NCBI RefSeq assembly: GCF_030123065.1
Contig: NZ_CP126093.1
Location: forward strand, 996,001-1,060,000
Reading direction: 5' to 3'
Length of the DNA: 64,000 nucleotides
DNA from: Neobacillus sp. DY30
GTDB taxonomy: Bacteria; Bacillota; Bacilli; Bacillales; Cytobacillaceae
Part shown: positions 45,034 through 57,826 of the stretch, piece after piece
Numbering within the stretch: the first letter of the stretch is position 1
How the letters are laid out: each line of letters begins with the position of its first letter
Program-made: the position numbers and the translations under genes
Notes under the pieces: model-generated
Seen by the model: only the letters and a program-made list of their open reading frames with translations
Databases searched by the model: none
What the model was told of the DNA's origin: nothing

Positions 45034-46451
45034 TATAATACCTCCTGAGCAGTGAACTTGCGGACATCGACGAAGTGACCTGCAACTGCAGCAGCTGCAG
45101 CCATTTCAGGACTTACAAGGTGGGTACGAGACCCGTTTCCTTGACGGCCTTCAAAATTACGGTTAGAAGTAGAGGCACAGCGACCGCCTGGAGGAACGAT
45201 GTCATCGTTCATGGCAAGACACATACTGCAGCCCGCTTCGCGCCATTCAAAGCCTGCTTCTTTAAAAATTTGATCAATTCCTTCTTTTTCGGCAGCCAAT
45301 TTTACACTAAATGAACCTGGTACGACAATTGCTTTCACCTTTGGATTAACCTTGTGCCCGCGTACGACATCAGCCGCTTTACGCAAATCACTTAACCGTG
45401 AATTTGTACAAGAACCAATAAAGACATGATCAATTTCTACACTTGAAATAGGCTGGCCAGCTTCAAGTCCCATATATTGAAGGGCACGAGAAATTTCATC
45501 TTTCTTATTAGACTTTGCTTCGTCATCTGGATTAGGAACAGATGCTGTAATCGGGATACACATACCTGGGTTCGTTCCCCATGTAACCTGCGGTTCAACC
45601 TCAGAAGCCTCAATTTCAACCACTGCATCGTATTGTGCACCTTCATCAGTGGCAAGGGCGCGCCATTTTGCAACTGCTTCCTCGAAAGCCTCACCTTTAG
45701 GAACATGTCTGCGTCCTTTTAGGTATTCAAAAGTTGTTTCATCAGGAGAAATCAAGCCAGCTCGAGCACCAGCTTCAATCGACATATTACAAACGGTCAT
45801 ACGCTCTTCCATTGAAAGGGAGCGGATTGCCTCACCTGTATATTCCATTACATAACCGGTTCCGAATTGAACCCCGAATTTTCCAATAATTGCTAGGATT
45901 AAATCCTTCGCTGTTACACCTGTACCAAGCTTTCCATTCACTTTAACATTCATTGTTTTAGGAGGTGCTTGCCAAAGTGTTTGTGTTGCTAGGACATGCT
46001 CTACTTCACTTGTCCCAATTCCGAACGCTAGGGCACCAAACGCACCATGTGTAGAAGTATGGCTGTCACCGCATACGATTGTTTTTCCAGGTTGTGTAAG
46101 ACCAAGCTCAGGACCGATTACATGAACAATCCCATTATCAGGATGTTGGCGGTCTGAAAGTTCAACGCCAAATTCTTGGCAGTTCTCTTTCAATGTATCA
46201 ATTTGTTTCTTTGAGATTGGATCCTTGATTACGTTTCGATCACGGGTTGAGACATTGTGATCCATTGTCGCATATGTTAAATCTGGGCGGCGCACTTTAC
46301 GGCCGTTCATTCGTAATCCTTCGAATGCTTGAGGAGAGGTTACTTCATGAACAAGGTGCAAATCAATATATAGTAAATCAGGTTTTCCTGCTTCTTGATG
46401 TACAACATGCTGCTCCCAAACTTTTTGAATAATATTTTTTGGTTTTTGCAT
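45033..46451 (-). CDS. leuC: 3-Isopropylmalate dehydratase large subunit
   Basis: 472 residues. [46 protein letters not shown] and [10 protein letters not shown] hold the three cysteine ligands of the [4Fe-4S] cluster. ATG at 46451 follows GAGGAAGG. A hairpin lies in the 111-base gap before it. Confidence 0.97.
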   Translation of the reverse strand: MQKPKNIIQKVWEQHVVHQEAGKPDLLYIDLHLVHEVTSPQAFEGLRMNGRKVRRPDLTYATMDHNVSTRDRNVIKDPISKKQIDTLKENCQEFGVELSDRQHPDNGIVHVIGPELGLTQPGKTIVCGDSHTSTHGAFGALAFGIGTSEVEHVLATQTLWQAPPKTMNVKVNGKLGTGVTAKDLILAIIGKFGVQFGTGYVMEYTGEAIRSLSMEERMTVCNMSIEAGARAGLISPDETTFEYLKGRRHVPKGEAFEEAVAKWRALATDEGAQYDAVVEIEASEVEPQVTWGTNPGMCIPITASVPNPDDEAKSNKKDEISRALQYMGLEAGQPISSVEIDHVFIGSCTNSRLSDLRKAADVVRGHKVNPKVKAIVVPGSFSVKLAAEKEGIDQIFKEAGFEWREAGCSMCLAMNDDIVPPGGRCASTSNRNFEGRQGNGSRTHLVSPEMAAAAAVAGHFVDVRKFTAQEVL

Positions 46452-46529
46452 AATGTCCTTCCTCACATTTATAGATTTGGTAGAGAGGGGGTAGTTTGTC
46501 CCCGGATAATAGTTCCTTGATAAGGAGAA

Positions 46530-46555
46530 GCAGCTGGACTTATGAGCCCAGCTGC
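46530..46555 (-). other. Intercistronic hairpin between leuB and leuC
   Basis: GCAGCTGG / CCAGCTGC separated by 10 bases, without a T-run on either strand, so not a good terminator. It may stabilise or mark a processing site in the long mRNA. Confidence 0.5.
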
Positions 46556-46562
46556 GAGTAAT

Positions 46563-47669
46563 TTAAACGTAACAGCTCATGATACATTTTGATGCGTTTT
46601 GGGACTTAATATAATCAACAATTAGACGTGTCATTTCTTCTGTTCCCACTTGTCTTCCTTCAGGAATGTGAAGGTCTGCTGTGTGGAATCCACTATCTAA
46701 TACAGACTGTACCGCGTCTTCAATTAATGTTGCCTCATCATTCAGTTGGAAAGAGTAACGCAGCATTAATGCAGCTGATAAAATCATTGCAGATGGATTA
46801 GCAATCCCTTTGCCGGCAATGTCTGGTGCTGAGCCATGAACTGGTTCATATAAACCAACACCATCTTCGCTCAAGGATGCAGATGCAAGCATTCCAAGTG
46901 ATCCTGTTAAAACAGACGCTTCATCACTAAGAATGTCACCAAACATGTTCTCTGTCACAATGACATCAAACTTAGTAGGATTTGTAATCAATTTCATTGC
47001 AGCCGCGTCAACCAATACATGCTCAACCACCACGTCTGGATACTGAGCTTTTTTCTCTTCCACAATTTCACGCCACATTTTACTGGATTCTAATACGTTT
47101 GCTTTATCAACAGAAGTAAGGTGTCCACTCCGTCCTTGTGCTGCTTGAAAGGCTTTGTCTACGATTCTTTCAATCTCTTTACGTGTATAAGCAAGTGTAT
47201 CAACGACAGTTTGACCGTTGTCGCGGCGTTCACTTGGAGTACCAAAGTAAATACCGCCTGTTAGTTCACGGACAATCAATAAGTCACTGCCTGCCACAAC
47301 CTCTTCTTTTAAAGGAGAAGCATGAAGCAAATTTTTAAACCCTTTAATCGGCCTTAAATTTGCATATAGATCTAGAGCCTTACGAATACCGAGTAATCCT
47401 CTTTCAGGGCGTAAATGGGAGGGGTTGTTATCCCATTTTGGGCCGCCAACCGCACCTAATAATACCGCGTCCGCCTGCTTACAGGCGTCGACTGTTGTTT
47501 CTGGCAGAGGAGTTCCATGAAGGTCAATGGCTGCCCCTCCGATTTCATGGGTTTCGAAGGTAAAACTGTGGTTAAATTCTTCAGCAATAGCGTTCAATAC
47601 ATCATGTGCAGAATTAATAACTTCCTTGCCAATCCCATCACCAGGTAGTAATACAATACGTTTTTTCAT
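46563..47669 (-). CDS. leuB: 3-Isopropylmalate dehydrogenase
   Basis: 368 residues. RIVLLPGDGIGKEVINSA, LLGAVGGPKWD, RELTGGIYFG, VDAAAMKLI and EPVHGSAPDIAGKG are diagnostic. Oxidises and decarboxylates 3-isopropylmalate to 2-ketoisocaproate with NAD. ATG at 47669 follows GAGGAGG. The last 8 residues (SKCIMSCYV end) are unusual in holding two cysteines. Confidence 0.97.
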   Translation of the reverse strand: MKKRIVLLPGDGIGKEVINSAHDVLNAIAEEFNHSFTFETHEIGGAAIDLHGTPLPETTVDACKQADAVLLGAVGGPKWDNNPSHLRPERGLLGIRKALDLYANLRPIKGFKNLLHASPLKEEVVAGSDLLIVRELTGGIYFGTPSERRDNGQTVVDTLAYTRKEIERIVDKAFQAAQGRSGHLTSVDKANVLESSKMWREIVEEKKAQYPDVVVEHVLVDAAAMKLITNPTKFDVIVTENMFGDILSDEASVLTGSLGMLASASLSEDGVGLYEPVHGSAPDIAGKGIANPSAMILSAALMLRYSFQLNDEATLIEDAVQSVLDSGFHTADLHIPEGRQVGTEEMTRLIVDYIKSQNASKCIMSCYV

Positions 47670-47716
47670 TCGAAGCAACCTCCTCATCATTTTTTACATC
47701 GCCTCAAGAAAGGTTT

Positions 47717-50829
<3,113 letters not shown>

Positions 50830-50833
<4 letters not shown>

Positions 50834-52557
50834 GATGGTTTCACCCCAATCATTTCATGTATTCCTTTTCCAGGAGCAATCATTGGGAAGACCTTTTCCT
50901 GCTGGAGCACCCTGCAATCCATTAATACAGGACCATCATAGGCAAACACTTCAGGAAGCTTGGTGACCAGTTCTTCTTGGCTTTCGATTTTGTATCCGCG
51001 GATATGATAGGCTTCCGCAAGCTTTACAAAATCTGGGTGTGTATGCAAAATTGATTCTGAAATACGGTTACCATGTAATAATTCCTGCCATTGTCGAACC
51101 ATACCTAGGGCACCGTTATTAACAATGATGATCTTAACAGGTAAATTCTGTTCATAGATTACAGATAACTCTTGAAGAGTCATTTGGAATCCAGCATCTC
51201 CAACTATTGCTACTACTGTGCTGCCTGGAGACGCCATTTGTGCTCCAATAGCGGCAGGGAAGCCGAAGCCCATTGTTCCAAGTCCACCAGATGTAACCCA
51301 GCGATGCGGTTTTTCAAAATTGTAATACTGAGCTGCCCACATTTGGTGCTGACCTACATCTGTCGTCACAACAGCCTCACCATTTGTGACTTTATGAATG
51401 GCTTCAATTAACCATTGTGGAGACATTCCGTTTGGATCATGCTTATACCACAATGGGTACTCTTCTTTTAACTTATTTAGTGTTGCTAACCAATCTTCAG
51501 CCTCTGGTGATTCCGTTGTCTGGTTCATTAATTCAACTAATGCTTCTTTTGAATCGGATACAATTGGTATTTGTGTTGGAACATTTTTACCAATTTCAGC
51601 AGGATCGATATCAATATGGGCAACCTTCGCATTTGGAGCAAAGTGCTTTAAGTTCCCAGTAAGCCGGTCATCAAAGCGGGCACCGATATTAATCAGTAAA
51701 TCTGCTTCGTACATTGCCATGTTAGCTGTATACGTTCCGTGCATGCCGCCCATCCCAAGAGAGAGAGGGCTGTTTGCTGGGAAAGTTCCAAGCCCAAGAA
51801 GGGTGGTTACCACTGGGATCTTGTGCTTTTCAGCAAAGGCGGTTAACTCTATTGAAGCTTTTCCGTGAAGAATTCCTGCACCAGCCAGAATTACTGGTTT
51901 TTTAGCTCTAGAAATGGCATCAGCAAGTTTTTTGATCTGCAGCGGATTGGGCTTGGTTGTAGGCTGATAACCAGGAAGGTCAATCGTTCCTTCTGCAGGA
52001 ATTTCAAATAATTCTCCGGCAGAGATATCTTTAGGAATATCAATCAGAACCGGTCCTGGCCGCCCTGTAGAAGCGATATGAAAGGCTTCTTTTACAATCC
52101 TTGGTAAGTCTGAGATGGATTGAACCTGATAATTATGTTTTGTAATAGGTGTCGTAATTGCCATGACATCGGCTTCTTGAAATGCGTCGGTTCCGATTAT
52201 TCCTCTTGCTACCTGTCCAGTGATAACGACTAGAGGTAAAGAATCCATCATTGCGTCAGTAATTCCAGTCACCAAATTGGTAGCACCAGGACCAGAAGTT
52301 GCGATTACAACACCGGGTTTTCCTGTTATACGTGCATACCCTTCAGCAGCATGAATGCTTCCTTGCTCGTGACGGAAGAGGACGTGCTTAATGGTGCCTT
52401 TTGCACGATAAATCGCGTCATATATTGGCAGAACGGCACCACCCGGATAGCCAAATAGCGTATCAACACCTTCATTAATTAATAAGTCAATGAGCAGGTC
52501 TGCACCCGTTTTTGGTGCCGTACTTGTTTGGAAATCCGGCTTTGCTTCTACTTTCAC
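50830..52557 (-). CDS. ilvB: Acetolactate synthase large subunit
   Basis: 575 residues. [46 protein letters not shown] and [30 protein letters not shown] (TPP/Mg site) are diagnostic. Makes acetolactate or acetohydroxybutyrate. Directly preceded by a T-box leader; GAGGGAATAC lies before the start. Confidence 0.97.
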
Positions 52558-52627
52558 CTCGTATTCCCTCCTTGTGAATATTCAAATCTTTAAATAGTGA
52601 ACCGGTGTAGTTATCGTACCAGTATAA

Positions 52628-52952
52628 TAAAAAAGGCCATTTTCTCTCCGAATAAACTGCAGGTCATAAAGATAACAGCAGAATATTTCGGGGAGAAAAG
52701 GCCTTCCATTTCTCGGTACCACCCGGTTTTACAGCATCCTCACGAATACTGCCTCTTGAAGCGATAAAATAAAACCATTACCGCTTCTTTTTGTAACAGG
52801 TGCCTTAGAGTACACCCGATTGAGCCTAATAAGTTAGGACTGTTCAGCTCAATACTCAGGGAGGATGTCGGAATAAGGTGTATTACTGGGCTCACAGCAA
52901 CCCCAGCTCTCTGAAAATACATGATCTTATTCCTTTATTCCCGTCATCGATT
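52628..52952 (-). ncRNA. T-box leader (branched-chain amino acid) before ilvB
   Basis: On the minus strand: stem I with GGAATAAG / CTTATTCC and the AGAGAG-type bulge, the T-box CGGGTGGTACCGAG (52712-52725), then a strong terminator (52633-52652 paired with 52686-52705, followed by a T-run). Uncharged tRNA binding should favour antitermination. By hand folding the specifier loop contains ATC (52864-52866, Ile); the adjacent CTC (52861-52863, Leu) is the alternative. The rest of the 52558-53050 gap shows no other sure feature; no clear separate promoter was found. Confidence 0.88.
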
Positions 52953-53050
52953 TTGTCTATAAATTTTTCAAATATACTGTAATGTCTTTAACCTCGGCGA
53001 TTAAAAGGGAGCCTAAACCCTGAGCAGGTTAAAGCGACAGTAACTAACTG

Positions 53051-54718
53051 CTATATTTTCATAACCCCGCCAGTGTTGGCAGATGTAACTAACTTTGCGT
53101 ATTTGGCTAAGTAGCCAGATTTGATTTTAGGTTCTGGTTTTTGCCATAAACGGCGTCTTTCTGCCAGTACCTCGTCATCAACAATCAATTCAATCGTTCT
53201 TGCCTCAAGATCAATGAGAATCTTGTCGCCATTCTCAACGAGCCCGATAGGACCGCCTTCAGCAGCTTCCGGTGAGATGTGGCCAATGGAGATTCCACGG
53301 CTTGCGCCAGAGAAACGACCATCAGTAATGAGAGCAACTTCCTTCCCTAAACCGCGGCCGGCAATTGCTGATGTTGGAGCAAGCATTTCTGGCATTCCTG
53401 GTCCGCCTTTTGGTCCTTCATAACGAATGACGACAACATGACCAGCCTTAACAGTTCCATTATTAATCTTTTCCAGTGCTTCATCTTGGGACTCAAAAAC
53501 AATTGCTTCACCAAGGAAGGTTTTAATAGATGGATCAACAGCACCAACTTTGATAACACCGCCATCGGGAGCAATGTTTCCATATAGAATGGATAGACCG
53601 CCAACCGGGCTATATGGATTATCTTTAGTCCGAATGACTTCTTCATTTGTTATTGTTGCATCCTTCACATTTTCAGCAAGAGTCTTACCGGTAATACTTA
53701 AACAATCTTGATGGAGCGCACCTTCTACTTTACATAACTCATTTAGAATGGCACTAACTCCTCCAGCGCGATGTACATCATCCATAGAATAATCAGACGC
53801 CGGCATAATTTTAGATAAATATGGAACTCGTTCAGCAATTTTATTAATTTCACGTAGATCATAGTCAATACCAGCTTCATGAGCGATAGCTAAGGTATGT
53901 AGAACGGTGTTCGTCGATCCCCCCATAGCCATATCTAAAGCAAATGCATTGTCTATTGCTTCTTTAGTGACAATATCTCGTGGTTTAATATCCTTTTTCA
54001 CTAATTCAACTAAGTGTTTTGCTGCTTGTCGAATTAACTCGTGTCTTTCTTCAGAAGTAGCTACAATTGTTCCGTTACCCGGAACCGTCATGCCTAACAC
54101 TTCCATCAAACAGTTCATGGAGTTTGCAGTAAACATTCCGGAACAAGATCCGCAAGTAGGGCATGCTGCAGTTTCAATTTCAAGCAGCTCCTGCTGAGTC
54201 ATTTTTCCACTATGGTATGCTCCAACTCCTTCAAATACAGAAGTAAGAGAAAGGTTTTTTCCGGTAGAAGAAACACCTGCTTCCATTGGACCACCTGATA
54301 CAAAAACAGAAGGGACGTTGGTTCTGACTGCTGCCATTAACATTCCTGGTGTGATTTTGTCGCAGTTCGGAATGTAAAATACACCATCGAACCAATGAGC
54401 ATTAATTACCGTTTCTGCACTATCAGCGATAATTTCACGGCTTGGAAGCGAGTAGCGCATTCCAACATGACCCATTGCAATTCCGTCATCTACACCGATT
54501 GTGTTAAATTCAAAAGGTATTCCGCCAGCTTCTCGTATCGCTTCTTTTACAATCTCACCGAAATGATTAAGGTGTTTATGTCCAGGGATAATTTCAATGA
54601 ATGAGTTACAGACACCGATAAATGGTTTATCTAAGTCCTTTACAGTTACCCCGGTTGCGTATAATAGGCTGCGGTGGGGAGCACGGTCAATCCCCTTTTT
54701 AATCATATCGCTTCGCAT
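53051..54718 (-). CDS. ilvD: Dihydroxy-acid dehydratase
   Basis: 555 residues. [50 protein letters not shown] (iron-sulfur cysteines), [10 protein letters not shown] and [11 protein letters not shown] are diagnostic. Makes the 2-keto acids of valine and isoleucine. Follows ilvE by 10 bases. Confidence 0.97.
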   Translation of the reverse strand: MRSDMIKKGIDRAPHRSLLYATGVTVKDLDKPFIGVCNSFIEIIPGHKHLNHFGEIVKEAIREAGGIPFEFNTIGVDDGIAMGHVGMRYSLPSREIIADSAETVINAHWFDGVFYIPNCDKITPGMLMAAVRTNVPSVFVSGGPMEAGVSSTGKNLSLTSVFEGVGAYHSGKMTQQELLEIETAACPTCGSCSGMFTANSMNCLMEVLGMTVPGNGTIVATSEERHELIRQAAKHLVELVKKDIKPRDIVTKEAIDNAFALDMAMGGSTNTVLHTLAIAHEAGIDYDLREINKIAERVPYLSKIMPASDYSMDDVHRAGGVSAILNELCKVEGALHQDCLSITGKTLAENVKDATITNEEVIRTKDNPYSPVGGLSILYGNIAPDGGVIKVGAVDPSIKTFLGEAIVFESQDEALEKINNGTVKAGHVVVIRYEGPKGGPGMPEMLAPTSAIAGRGLGKEVALITDGRFSGASRGISIGHISPEAAEGGPIGLVENGDKILIDLEARTIELIVDDEVLAERRRLWQKPEPKIKSGYLAKYAKLVTSANTGGVMKI

Positions 54719-54728
54719 TTATATTCTC

Positions 54729-55637
54729 CTAACTGACAATGGCGTGGTTTGCTGATTCTGGGTAGCAAGCCACTCCGTCTGTTGTTACGATTTTTCTAAA
54801 TTCTTCTAAAAGGTCGTTTGTAACATTTCCTGGTTTGCCGCCGCTGATTTCACGGCCATCGACTGCGATGACTGCAATGACTTCAACAGCTGTACCGGTT
54901 AGGAATACTTCGTCAGCGACATAAACATCGTGACGAGTAAATGGAGATTCTCTAACCTCATACCCTTTTGCTCTTGCTACATCTATAATAGCGTTTCGGG
55001 TAATTCCTTCTAATGCTCCTAAGTAAACAGGAGGAGTGTAAATAACGCCATTTTTTACAATAAAGATATTGTCAGCTGAGCCTTCTGTAACATATCCTTG
55101 ATCATTGAGCATTAAAGCTTCTTGCACACCAGCCTGATTGGCTTCTAATTTAACAAGAATATTATTTAAATAGTTAAGTGATTTAACTTGTGGACTTAGT
55201 ACATCTGGGCGATTTCGTCTGCTCGGTACAGAAGCAATTTTAATTCCTTGCTCATAAAATTCTTTAGGATATAAGGCTAATTGCTCAGCGATAATAATAA
55301 CGTTTGGCATTGGGCAGGAGGAAGGGTCCAGTCCGAGATTTCCTTTACCTCGTGAAACAACGACACGAATATAGGCGCTGTCTAATTCATTTTTTCTGAT
55401 CGTATCGACAATTAATTGTGTCATTTCTTCCTGTGTATAAGGAATTTTCAACATAATGGATTGTGCTGATTCGAACAGTCTTTTTAGGTGGGCATCGAGT
55501 CTAAAGACGTTTCCGCTGTAAACACGAATGCCTTCAAATACTCCATCTCCATATAAAAATCCATGGTCAAAAACTGAAACTACAGCATCCTCTTTCTTGA
55601 CGAACTCTCCGCCAAGGAATATCCATTGACTTCCCAA
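54729..55637 (-). CDS. ilvE: Branched-chain amino acid aminotransferase
   Basis: 302 residues, fold-type IV PLP enzyme. FDHGFLYGDGVFEGIRVYSG, VVSRGKGNLGLDP, the lysine in SPQVKSLNYLNNIL, EGSADNIF and FLTGTAVEVIAV. Final transamination of leucine, isoleucine and valine. TTG start at 55637 is chosen because AAGGAG lies 8 bases before it; the GTG at 55646 overlaps that RBS. First gene of the operon. Confidence 0.94.
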   Translation of the reverse strand: MGSQWIFLGGEFVKKEDAVVSVFDHGFLYGDGVFEGIRVYSGNVFRLDAHLKRLFESAQSIMLKIPYTQEEMTQLIVDTIRKNELDSAYIRVVVSRGKGNLGLDPSSCPMPNVIIIAEQLALYPKEFYEQGIKIASVPSRRNRPDVLSPQVKSLNYLNNILVKLEANQAGVQEALMLNDQGYVTEGSADNIFIVKNGVIYTPPVYLGALEGITRNAIIDVARAKGYEVRESPFTRHDVYVADEVFLTGTAVEVIAVIAVDGREISGGKPGNVTNDLLEEFRKIVTTDGVACYPESANHAIVS

Positions 55638-55770
55638 CCTAACCACTCCTTTTATTCATACAACGCTTTAGGTAATTAAAATCCTTTGTAAAAAAATTCC
55701 CATGCCATAACTCCTAATTTTAGTGAAAAGCGAAGGCATGTTCATTTGTTAGAATATTTAATTCAAATTA

Positions 55771-55785
55771 TATTTTCAGTTATCT
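55771..55785 (-). promoter_or_regulatory. Candidate CodY site at the ilvE promoter
   Basis: TATTTTCAGTTATCT keeps the ATTTTCAG core of the CodY motif AATTTTCWGAAAATT but matches only 10 of 15 positions. It overlaps the -10 and start region, a suitable repressor position. CodY control of this operon is known in B. subtilis. Confidence 0.35.
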
Positions 55786-55810
55786 TACACCCATTCTAAA
55801 TCTTGGTCAA
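55782..55810 (-). promoter_or_regulatory. Sigma-A promoter of the ilvE-leading operon
   Basis: On the minus strand TTGACC (55810-55805), 17-base spacer, TAAGAT (55787-55782). It gives a start near 55775 and a leader of about 130 bases that includes CATGCC / GGCATG (55740-55704) followed by AATTTTTTT, a weak attenuator-like hairpin. Confidence 0.7.
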
Positions 55811-55846
55811 CACAAAAATCTGACAATTCAAATAAATTAGAAATAT

Positions 55847-55860
55847 TGATAGCGTTTTCA
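55847..55860 (-). promoter_or_regulatory. cre site (CcpA) upstream of the ilvE promoter
   Basis: Minus-strand TGAAAACGCTATCA matches TGWAANCGNTNWCA at every defined position. Its centre lies about 79 bases upstream of the predicted start. In B. subtilis CcpA activates ilv-leu from an upstream cre, so activation is the likely role here. The rest of 55861-56059 shows only AT-rich sequence. Confidence 0.75.
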
Positions 55861-56059
55861 TCCTTGTCAGATTAAGGTTGGGGAAAAATAAAAATAGTAA
55901 AAAAATTTTTTTTGAGGTCAAAAAAGAAGGGTAGAAAGGGGTCATTTTTCACGAGGTTTCTACTATTGTCAAGTAAAAAAACAATTTAGTTTACACGGTC
56001 GATCGATGGTGAAGGAACGTGCATTAGTTTTTTACTATAGTTGTTTTTCTCTTATTCTA

Positions 56060-56794
56060 CTATCTAATTTTCGCGAGGTATTCGTAAACTTCACGAAGGT
56101 TTTTATAACCCATGGATTGCGCAAGCTCCAAATAATGACCCCAAATATAAGCAGTCAGTTTCGCATCGCCAAGGGCATGATGACGGTTGATTACCTCTAT
56201 ACCACATTCCTTGCAGGCGTCTTCAAGTGGAATAGATTTAAGCACTGGATTTGCTAAACGCAGTAAGAAGGAGGTATCAATAATTCTGTGTTCGAATCTA
56301 GTTTTTAATAAATCCCATGAGAGTTTTTGCATGAAAGACTGTTCATGCTTGGCATGGTGGGCGACAAGCGTTTGATTCTTAACGAATTTGTAAAACTCCA
56401 TTAAAACTTCAGATACAAAAGGTGCACTGCGTAATTCCTCATTCGTAATGTTGGTTAAGGTAGATATTTCATTTGAAATGGGTTGTGGAGAATGTACCAG
56501 GGAATAGAATGTTTCTGTTTTCGAAGGTTGGCTGCCGGTCATTTTGATTGCGCCGATGGAGATGACATGATCTCCTTTTTCAGGATAGAAACCGGTAGTT
56601 TCTAAATCAAATACAACAACCTGTAATTCCTCAAGATGTGTGTCTAGGCAGTTGTTTTCTTTCATTTCTTTTTGCAGCTGTCGGATGAAAGAAATATTTT
56701 GCATATTGGTTTGCCCTTGAACACCTGCATAAATATTAGAACCAAGTCTGCCAGACATCTGTCTGAAAAATTGAATCATATCATTCATTCCCAT
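56060..56794 (-). CDS. DEDDh 3'-5' exonuclease (DnaQ-like)
   Basis: 244 residues. VVVFDLETTGFYPEKGD (Exo I, metal-binding D and E), TLVAHHAKHEQSF (Exo II) and NRHHALGDAKLTAYI (Exo III) are the DnaQ-type motifs, preceded by about 55 residues of helical N-terminus. ATG overlaps the upstream gene's stop by one base (TAATG), so the pair is coupled. The partner suggests a regulatory or repair role rather than a replicative epsilon subunit. Confidence 0.9.
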   Translation of the reverse strand: MGMNDMIQFFRQMSGRLGSNIYAGVQGQTNMQNISFIRQLQKEMKENNCLDTHLEELQVVVFDLETTGFYPEKGDHVISIGAIKMTGSQPSKTETFYSLVHSPQPISNEISTLTNITNEELRSAPFVSEVLMEFYKFVKNQTLVAHHAKHEQSFMQKLSWDLLKTRFEHRIIDTSFLLRLANPVLKSIPLEDACKECGIEVINRHHALGDAKLTAYIWGHYLELAQSMGYKNLREVYEYLAKIR

Positions 56795-57762
56795 TAGGTA
56801 TCCTCCTTTTCTATTAAATTTCTTACATATTTATACAATGCTGTTCCATTCTTTAGAATTTCTTTTACTTCTTCCTTTTGCTTTTTTGAGAGAGTGGAGA
56901 TAGGCAGATAGTGGCTATTTTCGTAATTATCTGGTTTTGATAGCGATAGGCGAAAGTTTAGTAATTTTATGAACTGCTGCTTATATAATTTTCTCTTTAT
57001 AGAAGGAAGTTCCATTTCGGACAGTTTTTCAAGCCTCGAAATAGTAGAGGTATCAAGGATATTCCCTTTTATAGCCAATAATCGAACTGCATTTACATAT
57101 GGAAAGAGGGCTTTTTCTTTTATATTTAAGGAGCCTGTATGTGGTCCGTGTGTTTCCGTGAGTATTTGACCTAATATACCGATGCCTTTTTTTAGGTATA
57201 GTGTGTTATTAAGCACTCTTTTAAAAAGGTTCTCTTTATGGATAGTCCCATATACTACTATTTTTAAGTCTTCTAAAAAACTAGCTTCACCATAAAGGGA
57301 CCTGCCATCAATAAAAATCAATAAATGGCGTATATATTCCCAGTTTGAGTCGTTGGACCAATTTACTAATTGAAGCCTCCATTCGGAAATTGATTTACAC
57401 CATAAAGGATTACTAGCCATAACGTCTCCATCACAATACTCATATCCGGCAAGCTTCAGACCGTGTGAGATTTCTTTTCCTAATTCCAAAAAGTATTCAT
57501 TTATTTCTGCCCCTTGTTGTTGATAAATAATCCCGTGATCCTGATCGCTCCATATGGATTGCTCAAACCGGCCAGCACTTCCCATCATGAAAAAGGTGAA
57601 GGGGCAGGGAAGGGTGCCGTACTTTTGTTCCGTTTGTTTAACTGCAACTGAAATGACATGCTGGATGATTTCATCATGAAGTTGATTTAACAGTAAGTGA
57701 TTGCGGGAAACCCAAATCATTTGGTCATCGCGAAATCTTCTAATCTCTAAGTAGCTGTTCAT
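56794..57762 (-). CDS. DUF294 nucleotidyltransferase-like protein
   Basis: 322 residues. CPFTFFMMGSAGRFEQSIWSDQDHGIIYQ is the DUF294 nucleotidyltransferase motif (GS...DQDH), and the C-terminal DUF294_C region follows (LNIKEKALFPYVNAVRLLAI). It lacks the CBS domains often fused N-terminally. It resembles GlnD-type uridylyltransferases; in a locus next to amt and tnrA a nitrogen-signal role is tempting but unproven. AAGGAGG precedes the ATG. Confidence 0.88.
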   Translation of the reverse strand: MNSYLEIRRFRDDQMIWVSRNHLLLNQLHDEIIQHVISVAVKQTEQKYGTLPCPFTFFMMGSAGRFEQSIWSDQDHGIIYQQQGAEINEYFLELGKEISHGLKLAGYEYCDGDVMASNPLWCKSISEWRLQLVNWSNDSNWEYIRHLLIFIDGRSLYGEASFLEDLKIVVYGTIHKENLFKRVLNNTLYLKKGIGILGQILTETHGPHTGSLNIKEKALFPYVNAVRLLAIKGNILDTSTISRLEKLSEMELPSIKRKLYKQQFIKLLNFRLSLSKPDNYENSHYLPISTLSKKQKEEVKEILKNGTALYKYVRNLIEKEDT

Positions 57763-57792
57763 CCATTAAGGAACCTCCTTTTCAGAAATATA

Positions 57793-57818
57793 CTCCATCC
57801 CCTTGAAAGGGGATGGAG
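57793..57818 (-). terminator. Terminator after amt
   Basis: CTCCATCCCCTT / AAGGGGATGGAG, perfect 12-bp stem with a very short loop. T-content after it is moderate. Confidence 0.75.
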
Positions 57819-57826
57819 ACTGTCAA

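Noticed and set aside
52960..52985. CodY box before the T-box leader
   Set aside because: AATTTTTCAAATATA matches only about 10 of 15 positions in a very AT-rich stretch and is not backed by a clear promoter.
55747..55763. TnrA box in the ilvE leader (TGTTAGAATATTTAATT)
   Set aside because: The right half lacks the conserved ACA end, and the position is downstream of the predicted start.
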